This document shows positions 25,241 to 34,296 of a DNA stretch of 60,324 nucleotides, in pieces. The number at the start of each line of letters is the position of its first letter. Position 1 is the stretch's first letter. Both the position numbers and the translations under genes were made by a program. The notes beneath the pieces are model-generated. The model saw only the letters and a program-made list of their open reading frames with translations. It was not told the DNA's origin and made no database searches. Source of the DNA: Clostridia bacterium (lineage in GTDB: Bacteria > Bacillota > Clostridia > Oscillospirales > Feifaniaceae); contig JAFWXR010000038.1 of NCBI GenBank assembly GCA_017517965.1, positions 1 to 60,324 on the forward strand, written 5' to 3'.

Positions 25241-27139
25241 ATGCTTATAAGCGTTACGGGCTTATACAAGTATTTCGGCGAAAAGCTTGTGCTTGAAAAT
25301 ATAAATGCCACCGTAAATGCGGGGGATAAAATAGGTCTTGTCGGCATAAACGGTGCAGGCAAATCCACACTTATAAATCTTATTACGGGCAGGCTTTTTG
25401 CCGACGAAGGTGATATAGCAAAGGCAAAGAATCTGCGTATCGGCATTCTTGAACAGAACAGCGGTCTTGATACGGCAAATTCTATTGAGCAGGAGATGAA
25501 AAATGCCTTTTCCGATGCACTTTCGGCAAAGAAAAGGGCGGATGAACTTGCTTTGCAAATGGCGGAAGTTGAGCCTTCTTCAACCGAATATAAGACAATA
25601 ACGGAAAAATACAATCGTGAAATGGCAATATTTGAGGCGCAGGACGGTTATAATATGGAGCTTCATATTAACCGTGTGCTTGCAGGTATGGGCTTTGCGG
25701 GGAGAGATTTGTCCGTGCCGACGGGGACGCTCTCAGGCGGGGAAAAGACACGTCTTGCAATAGCAAAACTGCTTCTTGAAGCACCCGACCTGCTGATTCT
25801 TGACGAGCCGACAAACCATCTTGACTTTGCAACACTTGCATGGCTTGAAGAATATCTTTCGGGCTTTAAGGGTGCACTGCTGATAGTGTCGCACGACAGG
25901 TATTTTCTTGATAAACTCACTAATCGCATCTGGGACGTTGAGGATCACAGGTTAAAGGCGTACAAAGGCAATTATTCGCAGTTCAAACTGCAAAAGCAGA
26001 TGGATACCGAGCTTGCACTCAAAGAGTATGAAAAGCAGCAGACGAAGATTGCTTCAATGACCGATTATGCTCAACGCAATATCGCAAGGGCAAGCACGTC
26101 AAATTCGGCAAAGAGCAGGCTTCATCAGCTTGAAAATATGGAAGTGCTTGAAAAACCGAGGACGCATATGCCGTCCCCGTCATTCTCGTTTGAATATGAT
26201 ACTCCGACGGTAAAAGATGCACTTACGGTAAATAATCTTCCCATAGTCGCAGGTGAGGATAACGTTTTATGTGAAAGCGTTTCCTTTGAAATGAAAAGGG
26301 GGCAGAGGATTGCCCTTATCGGTGTCAACGGCTGCGGAAAATCAACACTTCTCAAAACGCTTGTGGGTGAGATATATCCCAAGGGTGGCGAAATAGTGTG
26401 GGGAAAACACACCAAAATCGGCTACTACGAGCAGGAGGGGCGTATTCTCGACGGGGAAAAGACCGTTCTTGATGAAATAAGACATCGCTTTAAAAATCTG
26501 CTTGAGTATGAGGCGAGGGGTCTGCTTGGCAGAGTCCTGATAAGCGGTGACAACGTATATAAACAGATAAAAGTGCTCTCGGGCGGAGAGAAGGCAAAGG
26601 TCTGCTTTGCGGTGCTTATGGCGACGAGGGCGAACACACTCGTTCTTGACGAGCCGACCAACCATATAGACCTTTTGACAAGGGAAAGTCTTGAAAAAGC
26701 ACTGTCGCAGTTTGACGGTAATCTTATTTTCGTGTCGCATGATCGATATTTTATAAATGCGGTTGCCGACAGAATAATTGAAATTGACGGCGGTCAGATA
26801 AAACAGTATGAAGGCAATTACGATGCCTATGCTACGCAAAAAAGTGCGCAAAAGCTTGAGCAGGCGGTAGTAAAGGAAGAGCAGAGAAGTAAAGAGGAAA
26901 ACTCTTACTACCGTTCAAAGAAACAGCGTGCGGCAGACGTGGCAAAGAAAAAGCGTATAAGTGAGCTTGAAAGGCTTATTGAAGAATGTGACGAGAGGGA
27001 AAAGGTGCTCACGGAAGAAATGGCATCTCCCGACGTTGCTTCGGATTATGCTTTACTTGCCGAAAAATGTGCTGAACTCGAAAAGCTTAAAACTGACAGA
27101 GAAAACTATACGGAAGAGTGGATTATTTTAAATGATTAG
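25241..27139 (+). CDS. ABC-F family ATPase (ribosome-associated type)
   Basis: 632 residues with two ABC domains and no membrane spans. The Walker A motifs are GINGAGKST (about 38) and GVNGCGKST (about 353), each with an LSGGE signature (GTLSGGEKTRLA, KVLSGGEKAKVC) and LDEPTNHLD/LDEPTNHID Walker B blocks. A linker and a C-terminal coiled coil (about 545-625) follow, as in Uup/YdiF proteins. Such proteins act on translating ribosomes; some give antibiotic resistance, but nothing here shows that. A GAGGAGG site precedes the ATG. It overlaps the aldolase gene by eight bases. Confidence 0.9.
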   Translation: MLISVTGLYKYFGEKLVLENINATVNAGDKIGLVGINGAGKSTLINLITGRLFADEGDIAKAKNLRIGILEQNSGLDTANSIEQEMKNAFSDALSAKKRADELALQMAEVEPSSTEYKTITEKYNREMAIFEAQDGYNMELHINRVLAGMGFAGRDLSVPTGTLSGGEKTRLAIAKLLLEAPDLLILDEPTNHLDFATLAWLEEYLSGFKGALLIVSHDRYFLDKLTNRIWDVEDHRLKAYKGNYSQFKLQKQMDTELALKEYEKQQTKIASMTDYAQRNIARASTSNSAKSRLHQLENMEVLEKPRTHMPSPSFSFEYDTPTVKDALTVNNLPIVAGEDNVLCESVSFEMKRGQRIALIGVNGCGKSTLLKTLVGEIYPKGGEIVWGKHTKIGYYEQEGRILDGEKTVLDEIRHRFKNLLEYEARGLLGRVLISGDNVYKQIKVLSGGEKAKVCFAVLMATRANTLVLDEPTNHIDLLTRESLEKALSQFDGNLIFVSHDRYFINAVADRIIEIDGGQIKQYEGNYDAYATQKSAQKLEQAVVKEEQRSKEENSYYRSKKQRAADVAKKKRISELERLIEECDEREKVLTEEMASPDVASDYALLAEKCAELEKLKTDRENYTEEWIILND

Positions 27140-28154
27140 ATTTGATTGTGACTATACCGAAGGCTGTACGCAGGCCGTGCTTGATGCGCTCACAAAAACT
27201 AATATGGAGCAGTCGGTCGGCTACGGTGAGGATGCTCATTGTGAAAATGCCCGTAATATGATAAAAGCCGTCTGCAAGACGGACGGTGACGTGCATTTTT
27301 TAGTCGGCGGTACACAGACGAATACCGTTGTGATTAAAACGGCACTTCGTCCGCACCAGGGTGTTATAGCGGCGGATAGCGGACATATAAGTGTGCACGA
27401 AAGCGGTGCGATAGAAAGCATCGGGCATAAGGTTATAACACTTCCCTCAGAGCAGGGTAAGATAACTGCAGGGCAGATTGAAGCATGTGTTGACGCGCAT
27501 TATGCCGATTCTACGCATGAGCATATGGTTCAGCCTGCAATGGCGTACATTTCATTCCCGACAGAGTGCGGAACGCTCTATTCAAAGGCGGAACTTGAGG
27601 CGATTTATGACGTTTGTAAGCGTAAAGGAATTTACCTTTACATCGACGGAGCCCGCTTGGGATACGGACTTGAGTCGGACGAGTGTGATCTTGATATAAC
27701 AGACTTTGCAAATCTCTGCGACGCCTTTTATATAGGCGGAACAAAGGTCGGTGCCCTCTTTGGCGAGGCACTTGTGGTGGTAAATGACACCTTGAAAAAG
27801 GATTTAAGGTATATTATCAAACAGCAGGGCGGTCTTCTCGCAAAGGGCAGGCTTTTAGGTGTGCAGTTTGAGGCACTTTTTGAAAATGACGAGTATTTTA
27901 AAATTTCACGTCACGCCATTGACCTTGCAAAGAAACTTAAAGCAGGTCTTGAAAGCAAGGGTGTAAACTTTTTGTTTAACTCACCCACAAATCAGCTTTT
28001 CCCGATTCTGCCCGATGAAAAGCTTGAAGAACTTTTGAAAGATTTCGGCTACAGTTACTGGCAGAGGGTGGATGACAAAAACTCCTGTGTACGCTTCTGC
28101 ACCTCATGGGCAACAAGTGAACAGGCAGTAAATAAACTTCTTGAAAACATATAA
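27132..28154 (+). CDS. ltaE: Low-specificity L-threonine aldolase
   Basis: 340 residues. PLP-dependent fold type I of the beta-eliminating lyase/threonine aldolase family. The PLP lysine is Lys205 in FYIGGTKVGALFGE, and LYIDGARLGYGL holds the Asp that contacts the pyridine ring. It splits L-threonine or allo-threonine to glycine and acetaldehyde. Translation is coupled to the ABC-F gene. Together with tdh and kbl at 49-51 kb, the region has two threonine-to-glycine routes. Confidence 0.88.
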   Translation: MIRFDCDYTEGCTQAVLDALTKTNMEQSVGYGEDAHCENARNMIKAVCKTDGDVHFLVGGTQTNTVVIKTALRPHQGVIAADSGHISVHESGAIESIGHKVITLPSEQGKITAGQIEACVDAHYADSTHEHMVQPAMAYISFPTECGTLYSKAELEAIYDVCKRKGIYLYIDGARLGYGLESDECDLDITDFANLCDAFYIGGTKVGALFGEALVVVNDTLKKDLRYIIKQQGGLLAKGRLLGVQFEALFENDEYFKISRHAIDLAKKLKAGLESKGVNFLFNSPTNQLFPILPDEKLEELLKDFGYSYWQRVDDKNSCVRFCTSWATSEQAVNKLLENI

Positions 28155-28223
28155 AAACAATTCGGAATGCGGAATTCGTAATTCGGAATTTTGGAAAAAT
28201 TCCTTAACGGAATTTCATTAAAT
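28155..28223. other. Short degenerate AT-rich intergenic repeat
   Basis: The word ATTCGGAAT and close variants recur several times in this 70-base stretch before the small-RNA genes. No gene or known motif is seen. Confidence 0.4.
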
Positions 28224-28257
28224 AAAAGGCTTGGGAAAACCCCAAGCCTTTTCTATT

Positions 28258-28380
28258 AAAAAACGTCCGGCAAAGAAGGTCGGGCAGCCTTGTGCCGTCG
28301 CTGTTGAACCGGACGTAAAGGCACACTCCCACGACAGCACAGCAAAAGCTGGTGGCTCTCGGTTGTTGGATGTGCCTTCT
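28258..28380 (-). ncRNA. Small RNA gene, copy A
   Basis: Minus-strand gene of about 123 bases. The promoter is TTGAAT (28410-28415) and TATACT (28387-28392), 17 bases apart. The body begins near 28380. It contains an outer stem GGCACA/TGTGCC enclosing a CAGC-TTTT-GCTG hairpin. It ends in a second domain closed by CGTCCGG/CCGGACG (28264-28270 with 28309-28315), followed on the minus strand by six T residues. No ORF of note and no known family recognised. The architecture is that of an independent sRNA. Confidence 0.75.
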
Positions 28381-28453
28381 GCTGTCAGTATAGCAGATAT
28401 TTATTTAACATTCAACAAAAAAGGACTTGGGGAATCCCCAAGCCTTTTCTATT

Positions 28454-28576
28454 AAAAAACGTCCGGCAAAGAAGTTCGGGCAGGCTTGTGCCGTCACTGT
28501 TGAACCGGACGTAAAGGCACACTCCCACGACAGCACAGCAAAAGCTGGTGGCTCTCGGTTGTTGGATGTACCTTCT
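28454..28576 (-). ncRNA. Small RNA gene, copy B
   Basis: Same structure as copy A, 196 bases away. The promoter is TTGAAT (28606-28611) and TATACT (28583-28588), again with a 17-base spacer, and the terminator stem starts at 28460. Compared with A, the outer stem reads GGTACA instead of GGCACA; this keeps pairing with TGTGCC through a G-U pair, so the change preserves structure. It lies just downstream of the GGGtGRT gene and its hairpin (28618-28646). Confidence 0.75.
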
Positions 28577-28617
28577 GTTGTCAGTATAGCAGACATTTAT
28601 TAAATATTCAACATAAA

Positions 28618-28646
28618 AGGACTTGGGGGTTTCCCAAGTCCTTAAA
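28618..28646 (-). terminator. Terminator of the NifU-like/GGGtGRT operon
   Basis: AAGGACTTGGG/CCCAAGTCCTT hairpin followed by T residues on the minus strand, just after the GGGtGRT stop. Related hairpins end each unit of the small-RNA tandem. Confidence 0.8.
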
Positions 28647-28656
28647 TTTTGTTTAA

Positions 28657-29658
28657 TTACTTATTGAGGGCTTCGTTAACAGCAACTGCGCATGCAACTG
28701 TCATACCAACCATGGGGTTGTTACCTGCACCGATAAGACCCATCATTTCAACGTGTGCGGGAACTGATGATGAACCTGCAAACTGAGCGTCAGAATGCAT
28801 ACGGCCCATTGTATCAGTCATACCGTATGAAGCGGGACCTGCAGCCATATTGTCGGGGTGGAGTGTACGACCTGTACCGCCGCCTGAAGCAACTGAGAAG
28901 TACTTCTTACCCTGTTCAACACATTCCTTCTTGTAGGTACCTGCAACGGGATGCTGGAATCTTGTGGGGTTAGTTGAGTTACCTGTGATAGAAACGTCAA
29001 CGCCTTCCTTGTGCATGATAGCAACGCCTTCACGAACATCGTCAGCACCGTAGCAACGAACCTTTGAACGCTCACCCTTTGAGTAAGCAGTTTCGTTTAC
29101 AACCTTAAGTTCGCCTGTAAAGTAGTCAAACTTCGTCTGAACGTATGTGAAACCGTTGATACGTGAAATAATCTGTGCAGCGTCCTTACCGAGACCGTTA
29201 AGGATAACACGGAGAGGTTCTTTACGAGCCTTGTTTGCACTTCTTGCAAGACCGATAGCACCTTCAGCAGCTGCGAAGGATTCGTGACCTGCGAGGAATG
29301 CGAAGCACTTTGTTTCTTCACGGAGAAGCATAGCGCCGAGGTTACCGTGGCCGATACCAACCTTACGGTCGTCAGCAACAGAACCGGGGATACAGAATGA
29401 CTGGAGACCGAGACCGATCTTTTCAGCAGCTTCTGCAGCACTCTTAACCTGATCCTTGATAGCGATTGCACAGCCTACAACGTAAGCCCATGCAGCGTTT
29501 TCAAAGCAGATAGGCTGAATGCCCTTAACGATATTATAAGCGTCAACGCCTGCCTTATCGCAGATTTCCTTAGCTTCTTCGATTGAAGAAATGCCGTGCT
29601 TTGCAAGTTCAGCGTTGATCTGATCTATTCTTCTTTCATAGCTTTCAAATAATGACAT
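28657..29658 (-). CDS. GGGtGRT-family protein
   Basis: 333 residues. It carries the family's name motif in SGGGTGRTLHPDNMA. Other long conserved blocks are FAFLAGHESFAAAEGAIGLA and FAGSSSVPAHVEMMGLIGAG. The function of this family is not known. It is reported mostly in anaerobic Firmicutes next to a NifU-like scaffold gene, as here (17 bases upstream). A role with Fe-S or another cofactor is inferred from that pairing only. No signal peptide or membrane span. Confidence 0.88.
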   Translation of the reverse strand: MSLFESYERRIDQINAELAKHGISSIEEAKEICDKAGVDAYNIVKGIQPICFENAAWAYVVGCAIAIKDQVKSAAEAAEKIGLGLQSFCIPGSVADDRKVGIGHGNLGAMLLREETKCFAFLAGHESFAAAEGAIGLARSANKARKEPLRVILNGLGKDAAQIISRINGFTYVQTKFDYFTGELKVVNETAYSKGERSKVRCYGADDVREGVAIMHKEGVDVSITGNSTNPTRFQHPVAGTYKKECVEQGKKYFSVASGGGTGRTLHPDNMAAGPASYGMTDTMGRMHSDAQFAGSSSVPAHVEMMGLIGAGNNPMVGMTVACAVAVNEALNK

Positions 29659-29675
29659 ATAAGTTTACCTCCCTC

Positions 29676-30368
29676 TTATTCTTCACGGGGGTCGATAAGC
29701 TTAACAGCATCTTCGACACGTCCGTACTGACCGCTTGCCTTTTCAAGTGCTTCGGCAGCGTCCATACCTTTTCTGATCATTTCCATCATCTTGCCGAGGT
29801 GAACAAACTTGTAACCGATAATGGTATCGTTTTCATCTACAGCACACTTTGTGATGTAACCTTCTGCAAGTTCGAGGTAACGGGGACCCTTCTTTGAGGT
29901 AGCATACGTTGTACCTGTCTGTGAACGGAGACCCTTACCAAGGTCTTCAAGACCTGCGCCTATCGGCAGACCGTCTTCAGAGAATGCAGTCTGTGTACGA
30001 CCGTAAACGATCTGAAGGAAAAGTTCACGCATTGCTGTGTTGATAGCATCACAAACGAGGTCTGTGTTAAGTGCTTCAATAAGTGTCTTACCAACAAGAA
30101 TTTCAGAAGCCATAGCTGCTGAGTGAGTCATACCCGAGCAACCGATCGTTTCAACGAGTGCTTCTTCAATAACACCTTCTTTAACGTTAAGGCTGAGCTT
30201 ACAAGCACCCTGCTGCGGTGCGCACCAGCCGATACCGTGTGTAAGGCCTGAAATGTCTTTAACTTCCTTGACCTGTACCCACTTGCCCTCTTCCGGAATG
30301 GGAGCGGGACCGTGATATGCGCCCTTAGCAAGAGGACACATATTTTCTACTTCCTTTGTGTAATTCAT
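29676..30368 (-). CDS. NifU-like iron-sulfur scaffold protein
   Basis: 230 residues. An IscU/NifU-N-like domain with cysteine-bearing segments GWCAPQQGACKL and ETIGCSGMTHSAAMASE. These replace the usual three Cys spacing of housekeeping IscU, so this is the special anaerobe type that travels with GGGtGRT. An AAGGAG site lies before the ATG. Likely cytoplasmic. Cluster assembly for the partner or for another enzyme is inferred. First gene of the pair. Confidence 0.82.
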   Translation of the reverse strand: MNYTKEVENMCPLAKGAYHGPAPIPEEGKWVQVKEVKDISGLTHGIGWCAPQQGACKLSLNVKEGVIEEALVETIGCSGMTHSAAMASEILVGKTLIEALNTDLVCDAINTAMRELFLQIVYGRTQTAFSEDGLPIGAGLEDLGKGLRSQTGTTYATSKKGPRYLELAEGYITKCAVDENDTIIGYKFVHLGKMMEMIRKGMDAAEALEKASGQYGRVEDAVKLIDPREE

Positions 30369-30437
30369 GGAATTTATCTCCTTTCGTTAATTAAAAGCCA
30401 TATATATTATATATAAGTAATGCGAGTTTTGCAATAT

Positions 30438-31451
30438 CTAATTGTTATATCCGTTTGGATTGTTTTTCTGCCAGTTCCAGCTGTCGATACACATCTTTTC
30501 AATACCGTACTCCGCCTGCCAGCCGAGAAGCGACTTTGCCTTTGTGGGATCGCAGAAATTTTCTGCAACGTCACCGTCACGGCGGGGTTTTATATCGTAG
30601 GGAACGGGCATACCGCTTGCCTTTTCAAATGAACTTACTATCTGCAGTACGCTGTAGCCGTTGCCCGTACCGAGATTGACCGCTTCACAGCCCGTATTTT
30701 TATCTGCCCATTCGATAGCCTTTACGTGACCTTTTGCAAGGTCAACAACGTGGATATAATCACGAACGCCCGTACCGTCAACCGTGGGATAGTCGTTTCC
30801 AAAAACGCCGAGTCGTGCAAGCCTGCCTATTGCAACCTGAGTTATATAGGGGAGAAGATTGTTTGGTATTCCCGCAGGGTCTTCGCCGATAAGACCGCTT
30901 TCATGTGCACCTATGGGGTTGAAATAGCGCAGAAGCATTATCGACATACTGTTGTCTGCCTTGTATATGTCACGGAGCATATCCTCTATAACAAGCTTCG
31001 TGCGACCGTAGGGATTAGTGCAGGAGAGGGGCATACCCTCTTCAAGCGGAACTGTTTCGGGAATGCCGTAAACAGTTGCAGAGGATGAAAAAACAAACTT
31101 TTTCACACCAAACTTTTCACACACTTCAAGAAGTTTTATTGTGCTTATAAAGTTGTTGTCAAAATACATAAGCGGTTTTTCACAACTTTCGCCGACTGCC
31201 TTGTAGCCTGCAAAATGAATAACGCTTTCAATATTTTCTTTTTCAAATATATCAGTAAGAAAAGCCACGTCCCTTACGTCACCCGTATAGAGAGTGGGGC
31301 GTTTTCCCGTTATTTTTTCAATTCTGTCTATTACGACGGGTGAACTGTTTGAAAAATTGTCTGCAATGACGGGCTCAAAGCCTGCATTGATAAGTTCAAC
31401 AACTGTATGGCTGCCGATAAAACCTGCACCGCCCGTAACTAAAATGCTCAT
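30438..31451 (-). CDS. galE: UDP-glucose 4-epimerase GalE
   Basis: 337 residues, full length. The extended SDR fold has GGAGFIGSH (about 7-15) for NAD and the catalytic SSSATVYG and YGRTK (YxxxK). GTGVRDYIHVVDLAKGH and the C-terminal KPRRDGDVAENFCDP blocks are typical of GalE. It interconverts UDP-glucose and UDP-galactose for sugar use or envelope polysaccharides. Divergent from htpG; monocistronic. Confidence 0.95.
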   Translation of the reverse strand: MSILVTGGAGFIGSHTVVELINAGFEPVIADNFSNSSPVVIDRIEKITGKRPTLYTGDVRDVAFLTDIFEKENIESVIHFAGYKAVGESCEKPLMYFDNNFISTIKLLEVCEKFGVKKFVFSSSATVYGIPETVPLEEGMPLSCTNPYGRTKLVIEDMLRDIYKADNSMSIMLLRYFNPIGAHESGLIGEDPAGIPNNLLPYITQVAIGRLARLGVFGNDYPTVDGTGVRDYIHVVDLAKGHVKAIEWADKNTGCEAVNLGTGNGYSVLQIVSSFEKASGMPVPYDIKPRRDGDVAENFCDPTKAKSLLGWQAEYGIEKMCIDSWNWQKNNPNGYNN

Positions 31452-31496
31452 AATTGCCTCCTGTGATTAGATTAAGACAATGTTAACAAAATAGAC

Positions 31497-31525
31497 TTGA
31501 TTTTTCAATACTTTATAAATAAAAT
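31497..31525 (+). promoter_or_regulatory. htpG promoter
   Basis: TTGATT (31497-31502) and TAAAAT (31520-31525), 17 bases apart. No CIRCE element is seen, in line with htpG regulation outside the HrcA regulon. Confidence 0.5.
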
Positions 31526-31560
31526 TATATTTGTATCTATATTTAAGGAGATGTTAAAAA

Positions 31561-33435
31561 ATGGCAAAGAAGCAGTTCAAGGCAGAGTCAAAAAGGCTGC
31601 TTGAATTGATGATCAATTCTATTTATACCCACAAAGAGATATTTTTGAGGGAACTTATATCGAACGCATCCGATGCGATTGATAAGTTATATTACCGCAG
31701 TCTGACAGATGACAGCGTGAATATTAAAAAAGAGGATCTTGAGATACTTCTTGCAGCAGATAAGATAACACGCACCGTTACCGTGTCGGATAACGGTATA
31801 GGTATGACTAAAGAGGAGCTTGAAAACAACCTCGGCACTATCTGTAAAAGCGGAAGCCTTGCCTTTAAAGAGGAAAATGAAAAAACGCAGGACGTTGATA
31901 TTATCGGTCAGTTCGGCGTGGGCTTTTACTCTGCATTTATGGTTGCGGATAAGGTTACCGTGCTTTCAAAGGCTTACGGTGCAACTGAGGCGTATAAGTG
32001 GGAGTCGGACGGTATAGACGGTTACACAGTTACCCCCTGTGAAAAGGAAAAAAACGGCACGACAATCGTGCTTCATATCAAGCCCGATACGGCTGAAGAA
32101 AAATATGAGGACTTTATGGAGTCGTATGAGATAACCCGTCTTGTGCAGAGATATTCCGACTACATACGTTATCCCATAAAGATGGCGATTGAAAAGAGCC
32201 GTCGTAAAGAAGGCAGTGAAAACGAGTGGGAGGATTATACCACGGTTGAAACGCTCAACAGTATGACGCCCATATGGAAAAAGAGCAAGGGTGAAGTTAC
32301 TGATGAGGAATACAATGCCTATTACAAGGAAAAATTTGCAAACAGAGAAGATCCGATAAAGGTAATAAGGACGTCTACGGACGGCATTGTGTCGTACGAT
32401 GCACTTTTATTCGTTCCTGCATCGGCACCGTATGACTTCTACACAAAAGATTACCGTAAAGGCTTACAACTTTACAGTAGTGGAGTGCTTATTGATGACA
32501 ACTGTTCCGAACTTTTGCCCGACTTTTTCGGTTTTGTAAAGGGTATCGTTGATTCGCAGAACCTTTCTCTTAACATAAGCAGGGAAATGCTTCAGCATGA
32601 CAGACAGCTTAAGACGATAGCAAACCACCTTGAAAAGAAGATAAAGAGTGAACTTGAACTTCTTCTTAAAAACGACAGAGAGAAGTATGAAAAGTTCTTC
32701 AAAAACTTTGGCAGAACGCTCAAATACGGAATATATACGACTTACGGAACGAAGAAGGAACTTTTGCAGGGACTTCTCATATTCCCGTCATCAAACGGCG
32801 GTACGGCAACGCTTGCCGAATATGCCGACAGGATGAAGGAGTCGCAGGAATTCATATACTACGCTTCGGGACAGAGTGAAGAACGTCTTTCAAAACTTCC
32901 TCAGTGCCAGTCTGTAAAGGCAAAGGGCTTTGAAGTGCTTTACTTTACGGATGAGGTCGATGAATTTGCAATCAGCATGATGGCTGAGTTTGGCGGCAAG
33001 AAGTTCAAAAACGTTGCCGACAGCGACGTTGCAACTGAAGAAGAGAAAAAGCAGGCGGAAGAGAAGGCACAGGACAATAAAGACCTTTTTGATGCTGTAA
33101 AAGACGTGCTTGGCGATAAAGTGGTTGCGGTAAAACCCTGTGTGATGGGGGCAGAGCATCCCGTTTGTCTGAGGACAGAGGGTGAGATAACCTTTGAAAT
33201 GGAGAGAATGTGGAGTGCATCGGCACCTGACGGAAGTAAGGTGCGTGCATCCGTTATACTTGAGATAAATACGGAGCATTCTCTGTTTGAAAAACTCAAA
33301 GCCGTTCAGGGTGATAAAGAAACACTCGGAAAATATGCAAGGGTGCTTCTCGACCAGGGCAGACTTATTGAGGGACTTCCGATTGACGATCCGGTGGAAT
33401 TTACCTCACTCGTATGTGAACTTATGAGTAAATAA
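31561..33435 (+). CDS. htpG: Molecular chaperone HtpG (Hsp90)
   Basis: 624 residues, full length. The N-terminal GHKL ATPase has ELISNASDAIDKL, DNGIGM and GQFGVGFYSAFMVA. The middle domain contains the Arg-bearing SLNISREMLQHD loop. The C-terminal dimerisation domain is complete, and there is no MEEVD tail, as expected in bacteria. ATP-dependent folding of stress-sensitive clients in the cytoplasm. An AAGGAG site precedes the ATG. Confidence 0.96.
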   Translation: MAKKQFKAESKRLLELMINSIYTHKEIFLRELISNASDAIDKLYYRSLTDDSVNIKKEDLEILLAADKITRTVTVSDNGIGMTKEELENNLGTICKSGSLAFKEENEKTQDVDIIGQFGVGFYSAFMVADKVTVLSKAYGATEAYKWESDGIDGYTVTPCEKEKNGTTIVLHIKPDTAEEKYEDFMESYEITRLVQRYSDYIRYPIKMAIEKSRRKEGSENEWEDYTTVETLNSMTPIWKKSKGEVTDEEYNAYYKEKFANREDPIKVIRTSTDGIVSYDALLFVPASAPYDFYTKDYRKGLQLYSSGVLIDDNCSELLPDFFGFVKGIVDSQNLSLNISREMLQHDRQLKTIANHLEKKIKSELELLLKNDREKYEKFFKNFGRTLKYGIYTTYGTKKELLQGLLIFPSSNGGTATLAEYADRMKESQEFIYYASGQSEERLSKLPQCQSVKAKGFEVLYFTDEVDEFAISMMAEFGGKKFKNVADSDVATEEEKKQAEEKAQDNKDLFDAVKDVLGDKVVAVKPCVMGAEHPVCLRTEGEITFEMERMWSASAPDGSKVRASVILEINTEHSLFEKLKAVQGDKETLGKYARVLLDQGRLIEGLPIDDPVEFTSLVCELMSK

Positions 33436-33437
33436 TT

Positions 33438-33465
33438 AAAAGGGTGGTGAAAACCGCCCTTTTAT
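33438..33465 (+). terminator. htpG terminator
   Basis: AAAAGGGTGGT/ACCGCCCTTTT hairpin (with a G-U pair) followed by T-rich sequence. Confidence 0.7.
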
Positions 33466-33503
33466 GTTATTATATTTATATAATGGTTAAAGGAGAAAAA
33501 ATC

Positions 33504-34211
33504 GTGGTTGTTCTTATTACCGGCGGTTCGAGGGGAATAGGTGCCGCCATTGCTGAAAAATTTGCAGCACAAGGCGATACAGTCGTCATAAATTACCGCA
33601 CGAATGACGCTGCTGCGCAGGCAGTTGCACAAAAAACGGGTGCTCTTGCCATAAAGGCTGACGTGTCGGATTCTGCCGACGTCACTGCTATGTTTGACGA
33701 GATACGTAAAAAAGTGGGTAAAGTGGATGTACTTGTCAATAATGCGGGCGTAGAATGGGAAGGGCTTCTCACAGATATGACCGAAGATGAGTGGGATAAG
33801 CTTTTTGACGTCAACGTAAAAGGTGCGTTTCTCTGCTCAAAGGCGGCAATAGGGGATATGCTTTCAAAGAAATGCGGAAGGATAATAAACGTTTCTTCGA
33901 TGTGGGGAATTGCAGGTGCCTCCTGCGAGGTGGCGTATTCTGCTTCGAAGGCTGCGCTTATCGGTTTTACCAAGGCGCTTGCCAAAGAACTTGCACCAAG
34001 TAAAATAACCGTAAATGCCGTAGCACCCGGTTGCGTTGATACGGATATGATGAAGCATTACACCGAGGATGAAATGAAAGATATTATCTCGGAAATACCG
34101 CTTGGCAGAATGGCTGACCCGCGTGAAATTGCGGATGCGGTGTATTTCCTGTCGCAGAGCTCTTTTATCACGGGTGAAGTGCTGTCTGTCAACGGCGGTC
34201 AAATTGTATAA
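33504..34211 (+). CDS. SDR oxidoreductase, FabG/YmfI type
   Basis: 235 residues from a GTG at 33504 placed right after AAAGGAG; the longer upstream frame begins inside the htpG terminator. Rossmann motif TGGSRGIG, NNAGVEW, active-site Ser in SSMWGIAGASCEVAYSASKAA with YSASK. The WGxxGASCEV block resembles the YmfI subgroup, which reduces the 5-aminopentanone group on elongation factor P, more than typical FabG. A fatty-acid FabG usually lies in a fab cluster, which is absent here. The YmfI assignment is tentative. Confidence 0.8.
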   Translation: MVVLITGGSRGIGAAIAEKFAAQGDTVVINYRTNDAAAQAVAQKTGALAIKADVSDSADVTAMFDEIRKKVGKVDVLVNNAGVEWEGLLTDMTEDEWDKLFDVNVKGAFLCSKAAIGDMLSKKCGRIINVSSMWGIAGASCEVAYSASKAALIGFTKALAKELAPSKITVNAVAPGCVDTDMMKHYTEDEMKDIISEIPLGRMADPREIADAVYFLSQSSFITGEVLSVNGGQIV

Positions 34212-34230
34212 AATTTAACAAATTTTTTGT

Positions 34231-34258
34231 TTGACTTTTGAAAATATTATACTATAAT
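34231..34258 (+). promoter_or_regulatory. mgtC-like gene promoter
   Basis: TTGACT (34231-34236) and TATAAT (34253-34258) with a 16-base spacer. Confidence 0.65.
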
Positions 34259-34296
34259 ATAACATAATATGATAAAAAGACTAAGGAGAGATGTTG

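Larger units (their letters stand above)
28224..28646. repeat. 196-base tandem duplication carrying two small-RNA units
   Basis: Two adjacent units with a 196-base period. Each has a GGCTTGGG-type hairpin, a conserved body and a promoter. Hairpins at 28224-28254, 28417-28448 and 28618-28646 (CTTGGG/CCCAAG stems) bound the units. The body is almost identical, including about 65 identical bases in its middle; the few differences lie mainly at the edges. Confidence 0.85.

Noticed and set aside
25241-27139. Antibiotic-resistance ABC-F gene
   Set aside because: Linker and context do not point to a resistance subgroup; kept as a generic ABC-F ATPase.
28224-28646. Short frames inside the tandem duplication (for example 28231-28455)
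   Set aside because: They run through promoters and terminators of the sRNA units, lack ribosome sites, and conservation is in structure rather than codons.
28224-28646. CRISPR array
   Set aside because: Only two units of 196 bases with conserved bodies, no short repeat-spacer pattern and no cas genes.
33444-33503. Upstream ATG of the FabG/YmfI-type gene
   Set aside because: It lies within the htpG terminator with no ribosome site; the GTG at 33504 has AAAGGAG.
34212-34296. Mg-sensing riboswitch before the mgtC-like gene
   Set aside because: The leader is too short and has no M-box features.
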